In this document: piece after piece, positions 44,386 through 54,624 of the stretch | How positions within the stretch are numbered: position 1 is the first letter of the stretch | Layout: every line of letters starts with the position of its first letter | NCBI RefSeq assembly: GCF_013368755.1 | Contig: NC_049565.1 | Location: 3,410,001-3,474,000, forward strand | Reading direction: 5' to 3' | DNA from: Talaromyces rugulosus | Taxonomy: Eukaryota; Ascomycota; Eurotiomycetes; Eurotiales; Trichocomaceae | DNA: 64,000 bases | The notes under the pieces: generated by a model | What the model saw: only the letters and a program-made list of their open reading frames with translations | Databases searched by the model: none | Told to the model about the DNA's origin: nothing | Translations under genes and position numbers: made by a program

Positions 44386-44628
44386 GTTAACGAAAAATGG
44401 AGTGCAGAATTACAGACCCTTGAGGGCCATTCAGACTGGGTTCGGTCAATGGCCTTCTCACCCGATGACCGGGTGCTAGCGTCTGGTTCTAATGATGGGA
44501 CCGTCCGACTCTAGGACCCAATCTCCGCCTGCAAGATAGTCGGCATGACCATTGTACGCGACGGCTCGATTACGGTCACCAAATTTCATGACATCTCCGA
44601 TAATGGTACAGTACCCGATGCCACATAA
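44386..44628 (+). pseudogene. WD40-repeat relic of an NLR
   Basis: Encodes [20 protein letters not shown] and FSPDDRVLASGSNDGTVRL followed by TAG where WD proteins have the Trp codon. This is the linker and first blade of a NACHT-WD40-type array, truncated on both sides. It is not a copy of either array at 8-20 kb. Confidence 0.7.
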
Positions 44629-44663
44629 ATCAAAATGGTCAAAATCTAGTCTCGCAATCAGCG

Positions 44664-44978
44664 TCAGAATTGATGGCCACTAGGGTAAAAGATACTTACA
44701 TAACGCTTCTTCAAGACGTCACCGTCAAGAAGACTATTCAGGATGGGTTGCATGGCGATCGGGATATCTGATACTGTCAGAGGTCCAATAGTCTTGACCT
44801 GCCAGACCAGATGCACTCGTCTCGCGCGAGAAACTGAAGTATTGTAGCTATAGACTAGCTTCTTGAAATACGGGACCATCGCGGCGATCCCAAAGCCATG
44901 GGCCACAAGCACAACGTTCTCATCACGATCAACATTTTCGCTCATATGCTTTGATAACATCTTTCCACCGCTTCGCAA
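44664..44978 (-). pseudogene. Ferric-reductase-like NAD(P)H-domain relic
   Basis: The frame contains NVVLVAHGFGIAAMVPYFKK and SRARRVHLVWQVKTIG, matching the NADPH-binding part of ferric reductases (compare FFTSGIGIAAQ in the gene at 34532), followed by a LKKRY segment. No membrane or FAD domain is attached in frame. A stop lies just upstream. The unrelated-looking frame at 45061-45282 may be another remnant. Confidence 0.55.
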
Positions 44979-45711
44979 GCGGTTTCATCGTGCGACCTCA
45001 GTCTTGGGCATAGTTTTAACAAGGTTGACTCCAGAGGCCTTCCCACCCACACTGACGGCTTCACATACCAAAAGCTAGTCCATTCAAACCCCCAAGAACG
45101 GTATAAACAACGTCATAGGCTTTCCGTGATACACAAATAGGAAATTCCTGGCCGGTTTTTATCCCATAAGCAAGAACTCTTGATAATACTCTTTGACGGC
45201 ATTTGAGGGTATGTAAGAAACACATGCAATTTAATGGGCTAGTGCGCGAGGTTAGTCTGAAGTTGTCCAATAAGTACTGCAAATGGGAGCTGATTTCAAT
45301 GCTCAGGGGGTGTAATGCTCTCTACGCTGCTGCTGCTAGAGGAAACCTAAGAGTCTTCGGTTTTTATCATCGCGCCCGTGCCGCTTGGAAATACTACATG
45401 GATAGTCTCGCTCAACATATATTGGAATCATCAAATTATTTTGCTATCATGCCAAGATTACCATTGTGACTCCGTACTCCGAATCTGTTTACGTACATAT
45501 CGGACCCGTTCAAGCGCTCATGAAACCCCTAGTGAAAGTAGCGAGTCGATTCTACTTATCGGGTATTTCGGTGTGCCGGATAGTTCATTATGTCATGTAT
45601 GGCTGTTAACAATACCTGTTAGCTTCGACTTAAGCTACGTGTCTCTTAGGGCTAATCACGCCGCAGTGATAGCAAAATATACAATGTGATTGTCTTTGTA
45701 AACTTACTGTC

Positions 45712-45891
45712 GAGCGTAGCACGAAAAACTGATTTCTTCATAGGAATGTCTCGTAGAGTCTCGGCATCACTAGTGAAAGACGCCGATGAACTGTCAACTT
45801 GTTTTGGTGAGGGTTTGGCCACCGTTGTTGGCTTTTTCGGTTTGTGATAGACTTCGGGCACTGAGCGGAAGTTGGGGAATCCATTAGGCAT
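45712..45891 (-). CDS. Possible first exon of an unrecognised gene
   Basis: MPNGFPNFRSVPEVYHKPKK and a Ser/Lys-rich continuation to VFRATLDS, where GTAAGT forms a good splice donor. I could not find convincing downstream exons. It may be the 5' remnant of a lost gene on the minus strand. Confidence 0.25.
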
Positions 45892-46559
45892 TTTGATATG
45901 ACGCAGTGTTTGTGAGATGTGATTGGGATGATTTCAATCATAGAATTTATATATAATTTGCTCGCAAGGACTTGAAACGTCTGCTCTTCAGATGAGTCTT
46001 GACTTGATTCGAGATTGGTAAAGGTCAGCCAAGTGGTCTTCTATGTGCATTTATGTTCGAGCAGTCACACACATTGACTGACAATATTTCAGTGATCGGC
46101 AGGATCATGGCGTATACATGTGAGTGCCCGTGACGCTCTTCCGCTCTTCCGCTCTTCCAATTAAATCACTTATGCCCGGATTCTATCACGCTTAAAAATA
46201 TGCATATGACAGACCACTACACGATCTCCGTCTCGCCAAAATTGGCCTTTTTCGGACGACCACTATCTTCACAGGCTGTATAATACCAGATCAGGAGAAA
46301 CATCGTCACCCTTGTACCAGGCGGTACGGTAATAGTAAGGCGCTTCACATTGTACATTGCATAATTATATCAAGACACAAGGAATTGCGTCGATAAACCT
46401 AGCAAAGTCGCCATTTACTGATGCTGCCTGGGCCCTCAAAACACGCCAGCAAAAGAACGCAAGACGCTATGGACGCCTCTAAATGAGCAAAGTTCTCCGA
46501 CCTCAAGCTGCATTTAATTTCGCCATCAATATTGAACAACTAGCGCGCATTATGCTTGT

Positions 46560-47042
46560 GCGACATTAGTTGCAAAGAGTGCAAACAGTGCAAACAGCGA
46601 CATGAATGACCGGCAAGCGCGCATTATGCGGGTGCGGCATGCAAGCTAATTTAGTTAAATATCATACGATGCAGTTGGTGCAAAAGAGTGCAATCAGTGC
46701 AAACAGCGACATAAATACTGTAGCTGGCCAGCGCGCATTATGCCGGTGCGGCATGCAAGCTAATTTAATTACATATCGCAATTGTTGCAAAGAGTGCAAA
46801 CGGTGCAAACAGCGACATGAATGACCGGCAAGCGCGCATTATGCGGGTGCGGCATGCAAGCTAATTTAGTTAAATATCATACGATGCAGTTGGTGCAAAA
46901 GAGTGCAATCAGTGCAAACAGCGACATAAATACTGTAGCTGGCCAGCGCGCATTATGCCGGTGCGGCATGCAAGCTAATTTAATTACATATCGCAATTGT
47001 TGCAAAAAGTGCAATCAGTGCAAACAGCGACATAAATAGCCG
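46560..47042. repeat. Satellite with 215-bp period, each unit of two related half-units
   Basis: Two near-identical 215-bp copies plus a partial third. Each has two half-units of about 107 bp with GCGCGCATTATGCGGGTGCG, GGCATGCAAGCTAATTTA and a TGCAAAGAGTGCAAACAGTG cluster. A more degenerate copy is visible at about 47215-47290. The unit length is not a multiple of three, so the Cys-rich frames read through it are not a protein repeat. Confidence 0.85.
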
Positions 47043-47739
47043 GCCAGGGCGCCTTAGTAGGAGGAGTAGTAGAAGTCATTGCCTTGTTAGAGCATTAGAG
47101 CGAGCTAATTTTACATGCCGCTATGCAGGGCAACCTGCACGCGCGGTGTCAAGTGGTGGCTTGGCCCACCGTGACGCAGAGCGCCACGGAATCCAGGGCC
47201 TGCACAGCGCTACATGCAGCTAATTAAACTAAATATCAAGCTATGTAACTGTTGCAAATAGTGCAGGCAGTGCAAATCGCATAGACTTATCAAACAAAAC
47301 AAAATCTTTGCGCCTGGCGGCGCATATATACCCAGCCCAGACCAGCCGTAGTTGATCCCTGTCGCATGTCTTACGGACCGGTCCGCGTACCATACTAGTA
47401 ATTTATTTTGCGGCCTGGTGCATTGAAAATATATTCTGAAGCCTGAATGGGCATTGGAAAATGTAACCGATTGCTTGTTAGAACTAGAGTGAATCTCTAC
47501 CCCTGCAAGTGCATAAAAATGCTTACCACCCGCTTCATGGACAAAAAGGTGCTGGTTAAATAATTGCTTATTGCTACTAATAATATCATAGCGAAGTACG
47601 TCAGTATTTCTTGTGACAGCTATTGCAAAACACCACTCCGAATTTGCTTCGGAATATTACATTTCTGTATGAGATCAAAATTATTTCTCTTCACACATTC
47701 AAAAACTTTTATTTAGTCGAACGTACCAAAGGCTTGATC
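47043..47739. other. Upstream region of the MFS gene with satellite decay
   Basis: Contains degenerate satellite sequence and presumably the MFS promoter. No TATA box that I would call. Confidence 0.35.
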
Positions 47740-49404
47740 ATGGAGCTTAGCGAGGAGATAACCAGTCCCTTGTCTAATGTCCAGAGTCCCAAGAATGTGA
47801 GCACTCGCAACAGTGAAAATGGGCTCGCTCCTCAAAATCTCAGCGCGACCAGAGAAGTCGACGAAGGCGAAGTTCCAAACTCAAACCCGGTCTCTGGAAC
47901 CAGGCTACGGCTCACTCTGTTAGCTCTGAGCTTTGTCGTGATCTTAGGAGGAATGGACTTCTCCATAATCGGGGTTGCAGTACCGGCAATCACCCAGCAA
48001 TTTCACACCATATCGGACGTAGGTTGGTACAATGTTGCTTACCGACTCACTGCCTGCTCTTTTCAATTTACGTGGGGACAACTATACAGTCACTTCTCCG
48101 TTCGAATAACCTTTCTGGGCGCAATCGTCATATTCTTGTTGGGTTCCATTTTGTCGGCAGCAGCAACGTCGTCAGCAATGTTTGTAGCAGGACGTGCAAT
48201 CACTGGCATAGGCTCCGGGGGGATACTAGGCGGTACTTTCACTGCCCTAATGGTAGTTGCGCCTCTACGTCTCCGCCCAGTGCTGATCAGCTTTCTCACT
48301 GGTCTAGAAGCCGTTGCAATTATTGCGGCTCCGATATTGGGTGGTGCTCTCACGGAAGTTTCCTGGCGCTGGTGCTTCTACATCAATCTCCCTATAGGTG
48401 GATTAGTTCTGGCCTCTCTCGCCATATTTCTTCCAGATTCTCGATCTAATTCAACAAATGAGACCCTCTCTTGGAAGAAGCTTTTCCATAAGGTCGACGC
48501 TACTGGCAACTTTTTCTTTATAATTTCCGTCACCTGCTTATTCCTGGCACTGACGTGGGCTAACACGAAGTATACGTGGTCTAGTGCTGCGATTATTATC
48601 TTACTAGTTGTGTGCGCAGGTTGCCTAGCTATCTTCATTTACGATCAATACAAGCAGGGCAGCTCCGCATCAATCCCACCTCGCATCCTGATGCAGAGAA
48701 GTGTCATGGCTGGCGCGCTATTCAGCTTCTGTCTCAATGGTGCTTTGGGAGTGTTACAATATTACATTCCTATCTACTACCAGAGTGTCTTAGGGTACAG
48801 CGCATTGAAGTCCGGGTATATGATGCTTCCTGTCACTATTGGCTTCAATATTGCTCTTATTATTCAGGGAATATTTACGGTTATCCTAGGATACTATACG
48901 CCGTTTATGCTCATGTCTTCCATTTTGATGCCTGTTGGGGCCGGTCTACTCACTACCTGGACAATCACAACGGACTTGTCACGGCATATTATTTACTCCG
49001 GTATATTCGGCTTCGCATGTGGTTTGGCATTCGAGATACCGCAAATTGCAGTACAGACAGTGCTTGAGGAAGATGATGGTCCCCTGGGTTTATCTATTAC
49101 ACTGTTTGCGCAGAATTTCGGAGGAGCTTTGTTTATCTCAGTTGCTCAGCAAGTCTTTACCAGCGAATTATTATCAAACTTACAGGGATCGATACCTGGT
49201 GTGAACGCAACCACTATCGAGGCCCTGGGGTTTACTGATTTGCACTCTGATCCATTAGGAGATAATTCTCCAGAGATAATTGCTGGCTTGGAAAATGCGT
49301 TCATACGGATCTGGGATATTGGCTTGGTGCTCTCGTGCATTACAATCCTTGGGAGTTTGGCAATGGAATGGCGCTCTGTTAAAAAGGAATCGAAAGTCAA
49401 TTAG
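47740..49404 (+). CDS. MFS 14-TM multidrug/secondary-metabolite exporter (554 aa)
   Basis: Single exon. ATG 47740 is preferred over the in-frame extension back to 47623, because it gives the normal polar N-terminal tail (MELSEEITSPLSNVQSPKN) before TM1 (LLALSFVVILGGMDFSIIGV). Family motifs: DFSIIGVAVPAITQQF (TM1), GQLYSHF..R loop, GRAITGIGSGGILGGTF (TM4), PILGGALTEVSWRWCFYINL (TM5, motif C region) and a long C-terminal half. This is the DHA2-type H+ antiporter class often found in biosynthetic clusters. It is the first gene of the right-hand block with the monooxygenase (52256) and NRPS (54625), all on the plus strand, but 2.9 kb of non-coding DNA separates it from the next gene. Confidence 0.85.
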   Translation: MELSEEITSPLSNVQSPKNVSTRNSENGLAPQNLSATREVDEGEVPNSNPVSGTRLRLTLLALSFVVILGGMDFSIIGVAVPAITQQFHTISDVGWYNVAYRLTACSFQFTWGQLYSHFSVRITFLGAIVIFLLGSILSAAATSSAMFVAGRAITGIGSGGILGGTFTALMVVAPLRLRPVLISFLTGLEAVAIIAAPILGGALTEVSWRWCFYINLPIGGLVLASLAIFLPDSRSNSTNETLSWKKLFHKVDATGNFFFIISVTCLFLALTWANTKYTWSSAAIIILLVVCAGCLAIFIYDQYKQGSSASIPPRILMQRSVMAGALFSFCLNGALGVLQYYIPIYYQSVLGYSALKSGYMMLPVTIGFNIALIIQGIFTVILGYYTPFMLMSSILMPVGAGLLTTWTITTDLSRHIIYSGIFGFACGLAFEIPQIAVQTVLEEDDGPLGLSITLFAQNFGGALFISVAQQVFTSELLSNLQGSIPGVNATTIEALGFTDLHSDPLGDNSPEIIAGLENAFIRIWDIGLVLSCITILGSLAMEWRSVKKESKVN

Positions 49405-52255
49405 TCAGCCTTCTCTACAGCATTCTTTAAGGATACTTTTGAACCTCGGACAAACTAATACAGTTTTTCACTGTGGTCAACATTGTCATCTCTTATAGCT
49501 TTCGGATAGTTAGATATCTAGATTGTAAATATCCGTGGTGTCAAGTCTTGCGTCTTGCGATCTCTATTTCTTCGACCAGCCAAGGTAAATCACTCGCACT
49601 TGATATACAGTAGTCGTGTCACACCCAGTAGGCTGGGTACGCACTATAAACAGTAATAAATAAAATAAAGTATACAGTAGTCAGCAGGGTAATTGATACA
49701 TACATTAAAGTGAGCAGCTCTACAAAAATGTCTGTCGGACGCAACAAAATGGGTTAGATTCACTAATCAAGCCTTGGATATATCAGAATTACGAGTCCCA
49801 TCCCCGTCATAATGCTGCCGATGATCCCTGGGCAGACCTTCGCAGTGTTCTCTCTTACGTACGAGAAGTTTAGTTTGAAAACTAGGGAGAAAAAAAAAAC
49901 AAACCGAAAGAGACCCCGAAAAAAACGCCGGTGAAGGCTGTACTAACTACTACGTAATATGTTTCACTAATCTGGCCACCTTTGTATGGCAGTAAATGGG
50001 TACCACGGGCTAGTAAGGTGCCCCCTCAAAGCAGATCTAACACACTTTTTCTCGCTTTTAGTGCGCGGTGGCAGAAGTACGTATTATGATACTTTAGAAT
50101 GTGTCTACCATCATTAGCATTTTAGCGACTCAACATGAGCGTAAAGTGGCCTGGATTGCCTTAAGAAAGTTCTGCCATCGCTAATTAGACAAAAGCGCTA
50201 TTCTCTATGAATATATCATGCATCACCGTGTGTGTTGGTTGCATTCATCTTATTGTATAGATTAAAATACTTGTTGTATTGCGTGGCAGTACAGTACATG
50301 CATTCTCATTACTTCCATTAGCTTTCAGCCCAATTTTGAGAACGACACCTGCATGGGTTCTGTACAGTGCTGCGCCGCATACTAGTTGCGGCGTAGTGCA
50401 GTCAAATACAAATAGATTGTAACAACGACATATCTAAGCCAATCATATTTCACATCAGGTCATAAGTTAACACAGACGCTAATGAAGGCGTAGCTGGAGT
50501 TCCTAGTGGTTTAGTAACACCCGAGTCAAAACATGAGTTGTAGAAGGCAAAGGAGAGATATTAACTTGCGGAAAAAGCATCCAAACTATACTTTTGAAAT
50601 AGTGGAGTACCACAGGACATTTTCCAAAATGGCACAATGTACTAGGCTGTCCTAAGTGGAAACGAGTAAAAACGGGCGAAAATCCATAAGCTACAGGTTA
50701 ATGCAGCATACTTTAACAGAGTTCTCCTCAATTTTGTCGTACCGCACGAGCCGAGGAAATCCTATGCATGGCGACATGTCACAGTGCTTGGATTTTAGTG
50801 TAAACTACGAGCTAGAAAAGCAATTCATTATAGTGGAGCACAGTATTGACACGGCATGATGGTACAGTGCCCCTCAGTCTCCAGTCTTTAAAGAGGAAAT
50901 TGCTGATCACCTGCCTCTATCTTATATTATGAAATATGTAACTAAGCCAATGGGAAAATGTTCTCAGTCGGACGGAATGCGGTAGCGTTGCCTAGCCGCC
51001 GGAGCCGACAAGGGCAGATGGCGTGTAACTTGCCAGGACCACGGGTTACGGCCATAGTGAGAGAGCCAGTCGTATGGAGGACATGAGTGGAGTTGAATAA
51101 GCAAACGAGAAGCGTATGGCAAAAGACTCCTCCTCCTACACGGCCAACATCAGCAGACAGGGCGATTCGGCGCAAAATGACACCAAGTTGCACTAAATTT
51201 TTAGCTTACCGTTCTGCTGGGATTTTTGGACGAATAAGAGACGCCTAGCACCCTAGTGCTAGATGAGCAATCAAACCCCTCCCCCCACCCCCTCCCTTTC
51301 TCCCCATCCGCCGCGTAAAAGGCTGGACGGTTTCATGTCAAGATGGATTGCCAGCACATCGTTGTATCCGATGCATGTCGACCGCAGCGCCACATGTAGT
51401 ATTGAGGATATTATAATCCTGTCGTCAGATAATTCTGGAGGGTGTTGCTGCAGAAGAAACTGGTTGGTTTGTCATTCGCCCACCGAGCACCGATAGCCCC
51501 TCCATTCGATAAGAGTCCAGGAGGAGCAACTGCGAAAAACGACGATGGTGGTGATGAAAAATAAAAAATAAAAATAAAATTGTGATTATTATGACCTACG
51601 CCGCAGACGCCGCCCCGTTTCCACCATTCCATGTGTTCTACTGCATTTTGGCCGGCTTAAGTGGCATATAGTACGCCTAGCTCTTAAGTTAGTTTGGTTG
51701 CGGAGACTAGGGACACCACTTGCGCACGGACGTCGCGATTAATGGCGAGAGTTGATTAGTGCCTGAACGTGGCCCGCTTGGATTATTTTTTCTTCCCCCA
51801 ATAAATTTGTCAATTACATGGCAATTTTGGCCCTATGCAGCTTTAGATACTCCTTACTCAGGTCAATATATGCTTACTAGGTCATACCCATACATACTGT
51901 TTTTACAGAATTTTTCAATTACATCCGAGCAGATTTTGTACACATCACCGCCCTCCGTACAGGGGATATTTGACGAATGAAAAGAGTTTGAGACACTTTC
52001 ATATGGACTAAAGTCCGTGTCTCAGCCAGCTGTGTATTAATTAATATGTTGCCTCTGCGTATCTAACCGGGAAAAATATTGCGTATCTCTGAATCCCGGG
52101 ATCCTCGATATCTTCCTAGCTCATTTTATATATAAGACTTTAAGAAGTTCCTTTCTTTCGCATTACACTTGCATGCTCTCATCTCGCGCACGCACGACTC
52201 ATTTTCGATACACTTCTTTCAGAACTCTTCGTTCGCAATCCATTATCAAGTAAAA
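49405..52255. other. Long gene-poor stretch (2.85 kb)
   Basis: No credible frame longer than about 80 residues with protein-like composition. Some polypyrimidine/polypurine tracts (about 49890 and 51277-51310). The last 130 bp include the TATA-like element of the monooxygenase gene. A gene may have been lost here. Confidence 0.4.
52127..52135 (+). promoter_or_regulatory. TATA-like element of the monooxygenase gene
   Basis: TATATATAA 120 bp before ATG 52256. Confidence 0.4.
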
Positions 52256-54071
52256 ATGGTTGATTCCAAGGGCTTTTCGAGTACAGCAGTCGTCATTATC
52301 GGAGCTGGGATATCTGGCCTCTGCGCTGCTGTCGACTTGATCAAACGCAATAACTGTAGGGACTTCGTTATATTAGAGAAATCTGCTGATCTTGGAGGTA
52401 CTTGGTACGTATAAATATGGTGTCCCCCTACAAGTCTTGCTCTGATCACTAGCAAGGTATGATAACATTTACCCGGGGTGCGGTTGTGACGTGGAGTGCG
52501 TCCTCTACAGCTACACTTTTGCTCAGAACAGCGCTTGGACGCGCCTTTTTCCAGAACAAAAAGAGATTTTATCTTACCTTATCAATGTAGCGCGAGAGTA
52601 TAAACTATACCAGCATATTTTCTTCAAAGCAAACGTTGAAGAGGCAGCGTGGGATGACGATCTGAAGAAATGGAGGACCAGGTTTACGATTGCTGCAGAT
52701 GTTCAGGACTCACAGAAGGAATCTTTGAACGAAATTGAGAGTTTGTTTTTGATTAGTGCAGTTGGCCAGCTGAGCCAACCACAATGGCCAGGAATTGAAG
52801 GATTAGAGACTTTCGATGGAAAGGTAATGCATAGTGCTAGATGGGACTGGTCTTACGACATGGCAAACAAAAATATTGCCATCATCGGAACTGGTAAGCT
52901 TCTGCTGCCTACAGTTATTTGGGATCAAACTTATCGTCATACAGGGTGTAGCGGGGTTCAGCTTCTCCCTGAGATCGCAAAAGTGGCGGGGAAAGTTACC
53001 GTTTTCCAAAGGTCCCCTAATTGGATATTCCCTCGCCTTGACAAGCCTATCTCGCGATTCACACGCATGCTGTATCGTTTTATGCCACCCTTGCTATGGC
53101 ACCTCCGACTGAAACAGATGATTTCCAATGAAGGTCAACATTCAGCACTAGTTGATCCTGAAGGAAAGCATGCCGGGATGTTCAGGCAGATGGCCTTAGC
53201 CTACATGCGTAGCCAGCTACCAAACAAATCTGATATGTGGGAGAAGTTGACTCCAAGCTATTCCTTCGGTTGCAAACGCCCTATTGTCTCTGACGACTTC
53301 TATCAGACACTGAGTCTTGCACATATCAATCTCGAGACTAGGCCAATTAAGAGCATCAGTGGACACAATATCACAGTTTCTAGTGCTGAAAGTCAACATC
53401 AAGAACATGATATTTGTTACGACCTGATCATCTGTGCCACTGGTTTTAAAACTGTGGACTTCATGCACCCAATCTTGATCTACGGAAAGAACAAGCGACC
53501 TTTGCGAGATGTCTGGAAGGATGGAGCCAGGGCGTATCTGGGGACATGTGTCGATGATATGCCAAACTTTGCAATGTTGTTTGGTCCAAACACGAGTATT
53601 GTACACAACAGTATAATTCTTCAAATCGAGTCTCAAAGCCGGTATATCAACGGATTGATCCGACCAATCCTGGAAGCACAAGCGCTTGGACAATCGCTTA
53701 TTCTATCCCCAAAAAGAGAGAAGTTGGATGAATATAATAGGGCGATACAAGGAAAACTGCAAAAGATGAGCTTTAATGACACTCGCTGCAGGAGCTGGTA
53801 TAAGACCGCATCTGGGCTCATCACCAACGCATGGCCTGGTGGTGTTCTGGACTACCAAATACTGCTCCAACAGGTGATGTATGACGATTATGAAATAGAA
53901 GGCTCGGGAAAAAGCATTGTGCTGCAACGGCCCGTGTGTGATGTTGGCTCTCCGGTCTTTGAGTTACAAGTTCGCAATTACAGATCATTGGCAATCAGCA
54001 CGATTAGCGCGGCTGCCGTAATAACTGTGATTCTATATTCATCAATTATGCAACCCGGGAGAGTGTTCTGA
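52256..54071 (+). CDS. Flavin monooxygenase, Baeyer-Villiger type (570 aa)
   Basis: Exons 52256-52404, 52457-52893 and 52945-54071 (introns 52 and 51 bp) join in frame. The second intron has a length divisible by three and stays open, but removing it restores the NADPH Rossmann motif GTGCSG. FAD-binding GAGISG is at residues 16-21, [15 protein letters not shown] spans the first intron, and the Baeyer-Villiger fingerprint FxGxxxHxxxWD is at 169-180 ([12 protein letters not shown]). A hydrophobic segment near the C-terminus ([19 protein letters not shown]) may anchor it in a membrane. These enzymes insert oxygen beside a ketone or oxidise heteroatoms using NADPH and FAD. It lies 553 bp upstream of the NRPS on the same strand, so it may tailor or use the NRPS product. 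Confidence 0.85.
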
Positions 54072-54555
54072 TCGCTCTACGTGTCCCTTAGAAGTGGATA
54101 TGCCGCGGGGGGAATGAAATCTATGTATGAGAGAATTCTGACATTACTTGCAAAACCATCGTGTACTACTTCCCATGAATAGATAGGAATAAACCACCGA
54201 TGTGATATCATAGCACAGCCAATGTAACAATATGTTTAGCTTAGAACTAGATCATACCTTCCATGGTATCGTTGGCATAATCCCTGTAGGAAAAAATGCG
54301 GCACAGGAGGCATGTGAACAATCTCTGGCGCATTCAACGCAGCTAGTCCGAATGTACGCCTCGACATGGATGGCACAATGCAACTGCCAGCCTTGTAAGA
54401 ATGGCGCCCGCTAGTTTTGTTGACTCGACCTTTACGCGTTCTCCTTTTAAATTGCGTAATTAATTCGGGGACTAAACATGATGTAATTCAGGTATGAGCA
54501 GGGGCAGTCAAGATGAGTTATTTAAGCGAGGGGTTCCCGAAACCCAGAATAAAAG

Positions 54556-54615
54556 ATGAGAAATAACAGCTATTTGGAAGCCTTAAACACGAGACCAACG
54601 ATACAAACTTATTGA
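54556..54615 (+). other. Possible upstream ORF of the NRPS
   Basis: A 19-codon frame from ATG 54556 to TGA 54613-54615 lies just before, and in frame with, the NRPS start at 54625. If transcribed it could reduce translation. It also proves that the NRPS cannot start further upstream in this frame without an intron. Confidence 0.3.
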
Positions 54616-54624
54616 GCTACCGAA

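Noticed and set aside
46606..47039. Cys-rich 72-residue frames repeated twice
   Set aside because: The satellite unit is 215 bp, not a multiple of three, so the frames do not form a continuous protein. It is a DNA satellite.
47623..47739. Extended N-terminus of the MFS transporter from 47623
   Set aside because: The extra 39 residues (NTTPNLLRNITFLYEIKII-like) are hydrophobic and unlike the family's polar tail. The frame begins without an ATG in good context.
49405..52255. Search for a missing cluster gene in the 2.85-kb gap
   Set aside because: No frame or splice-joined set gave a recognisable domain on either strand.
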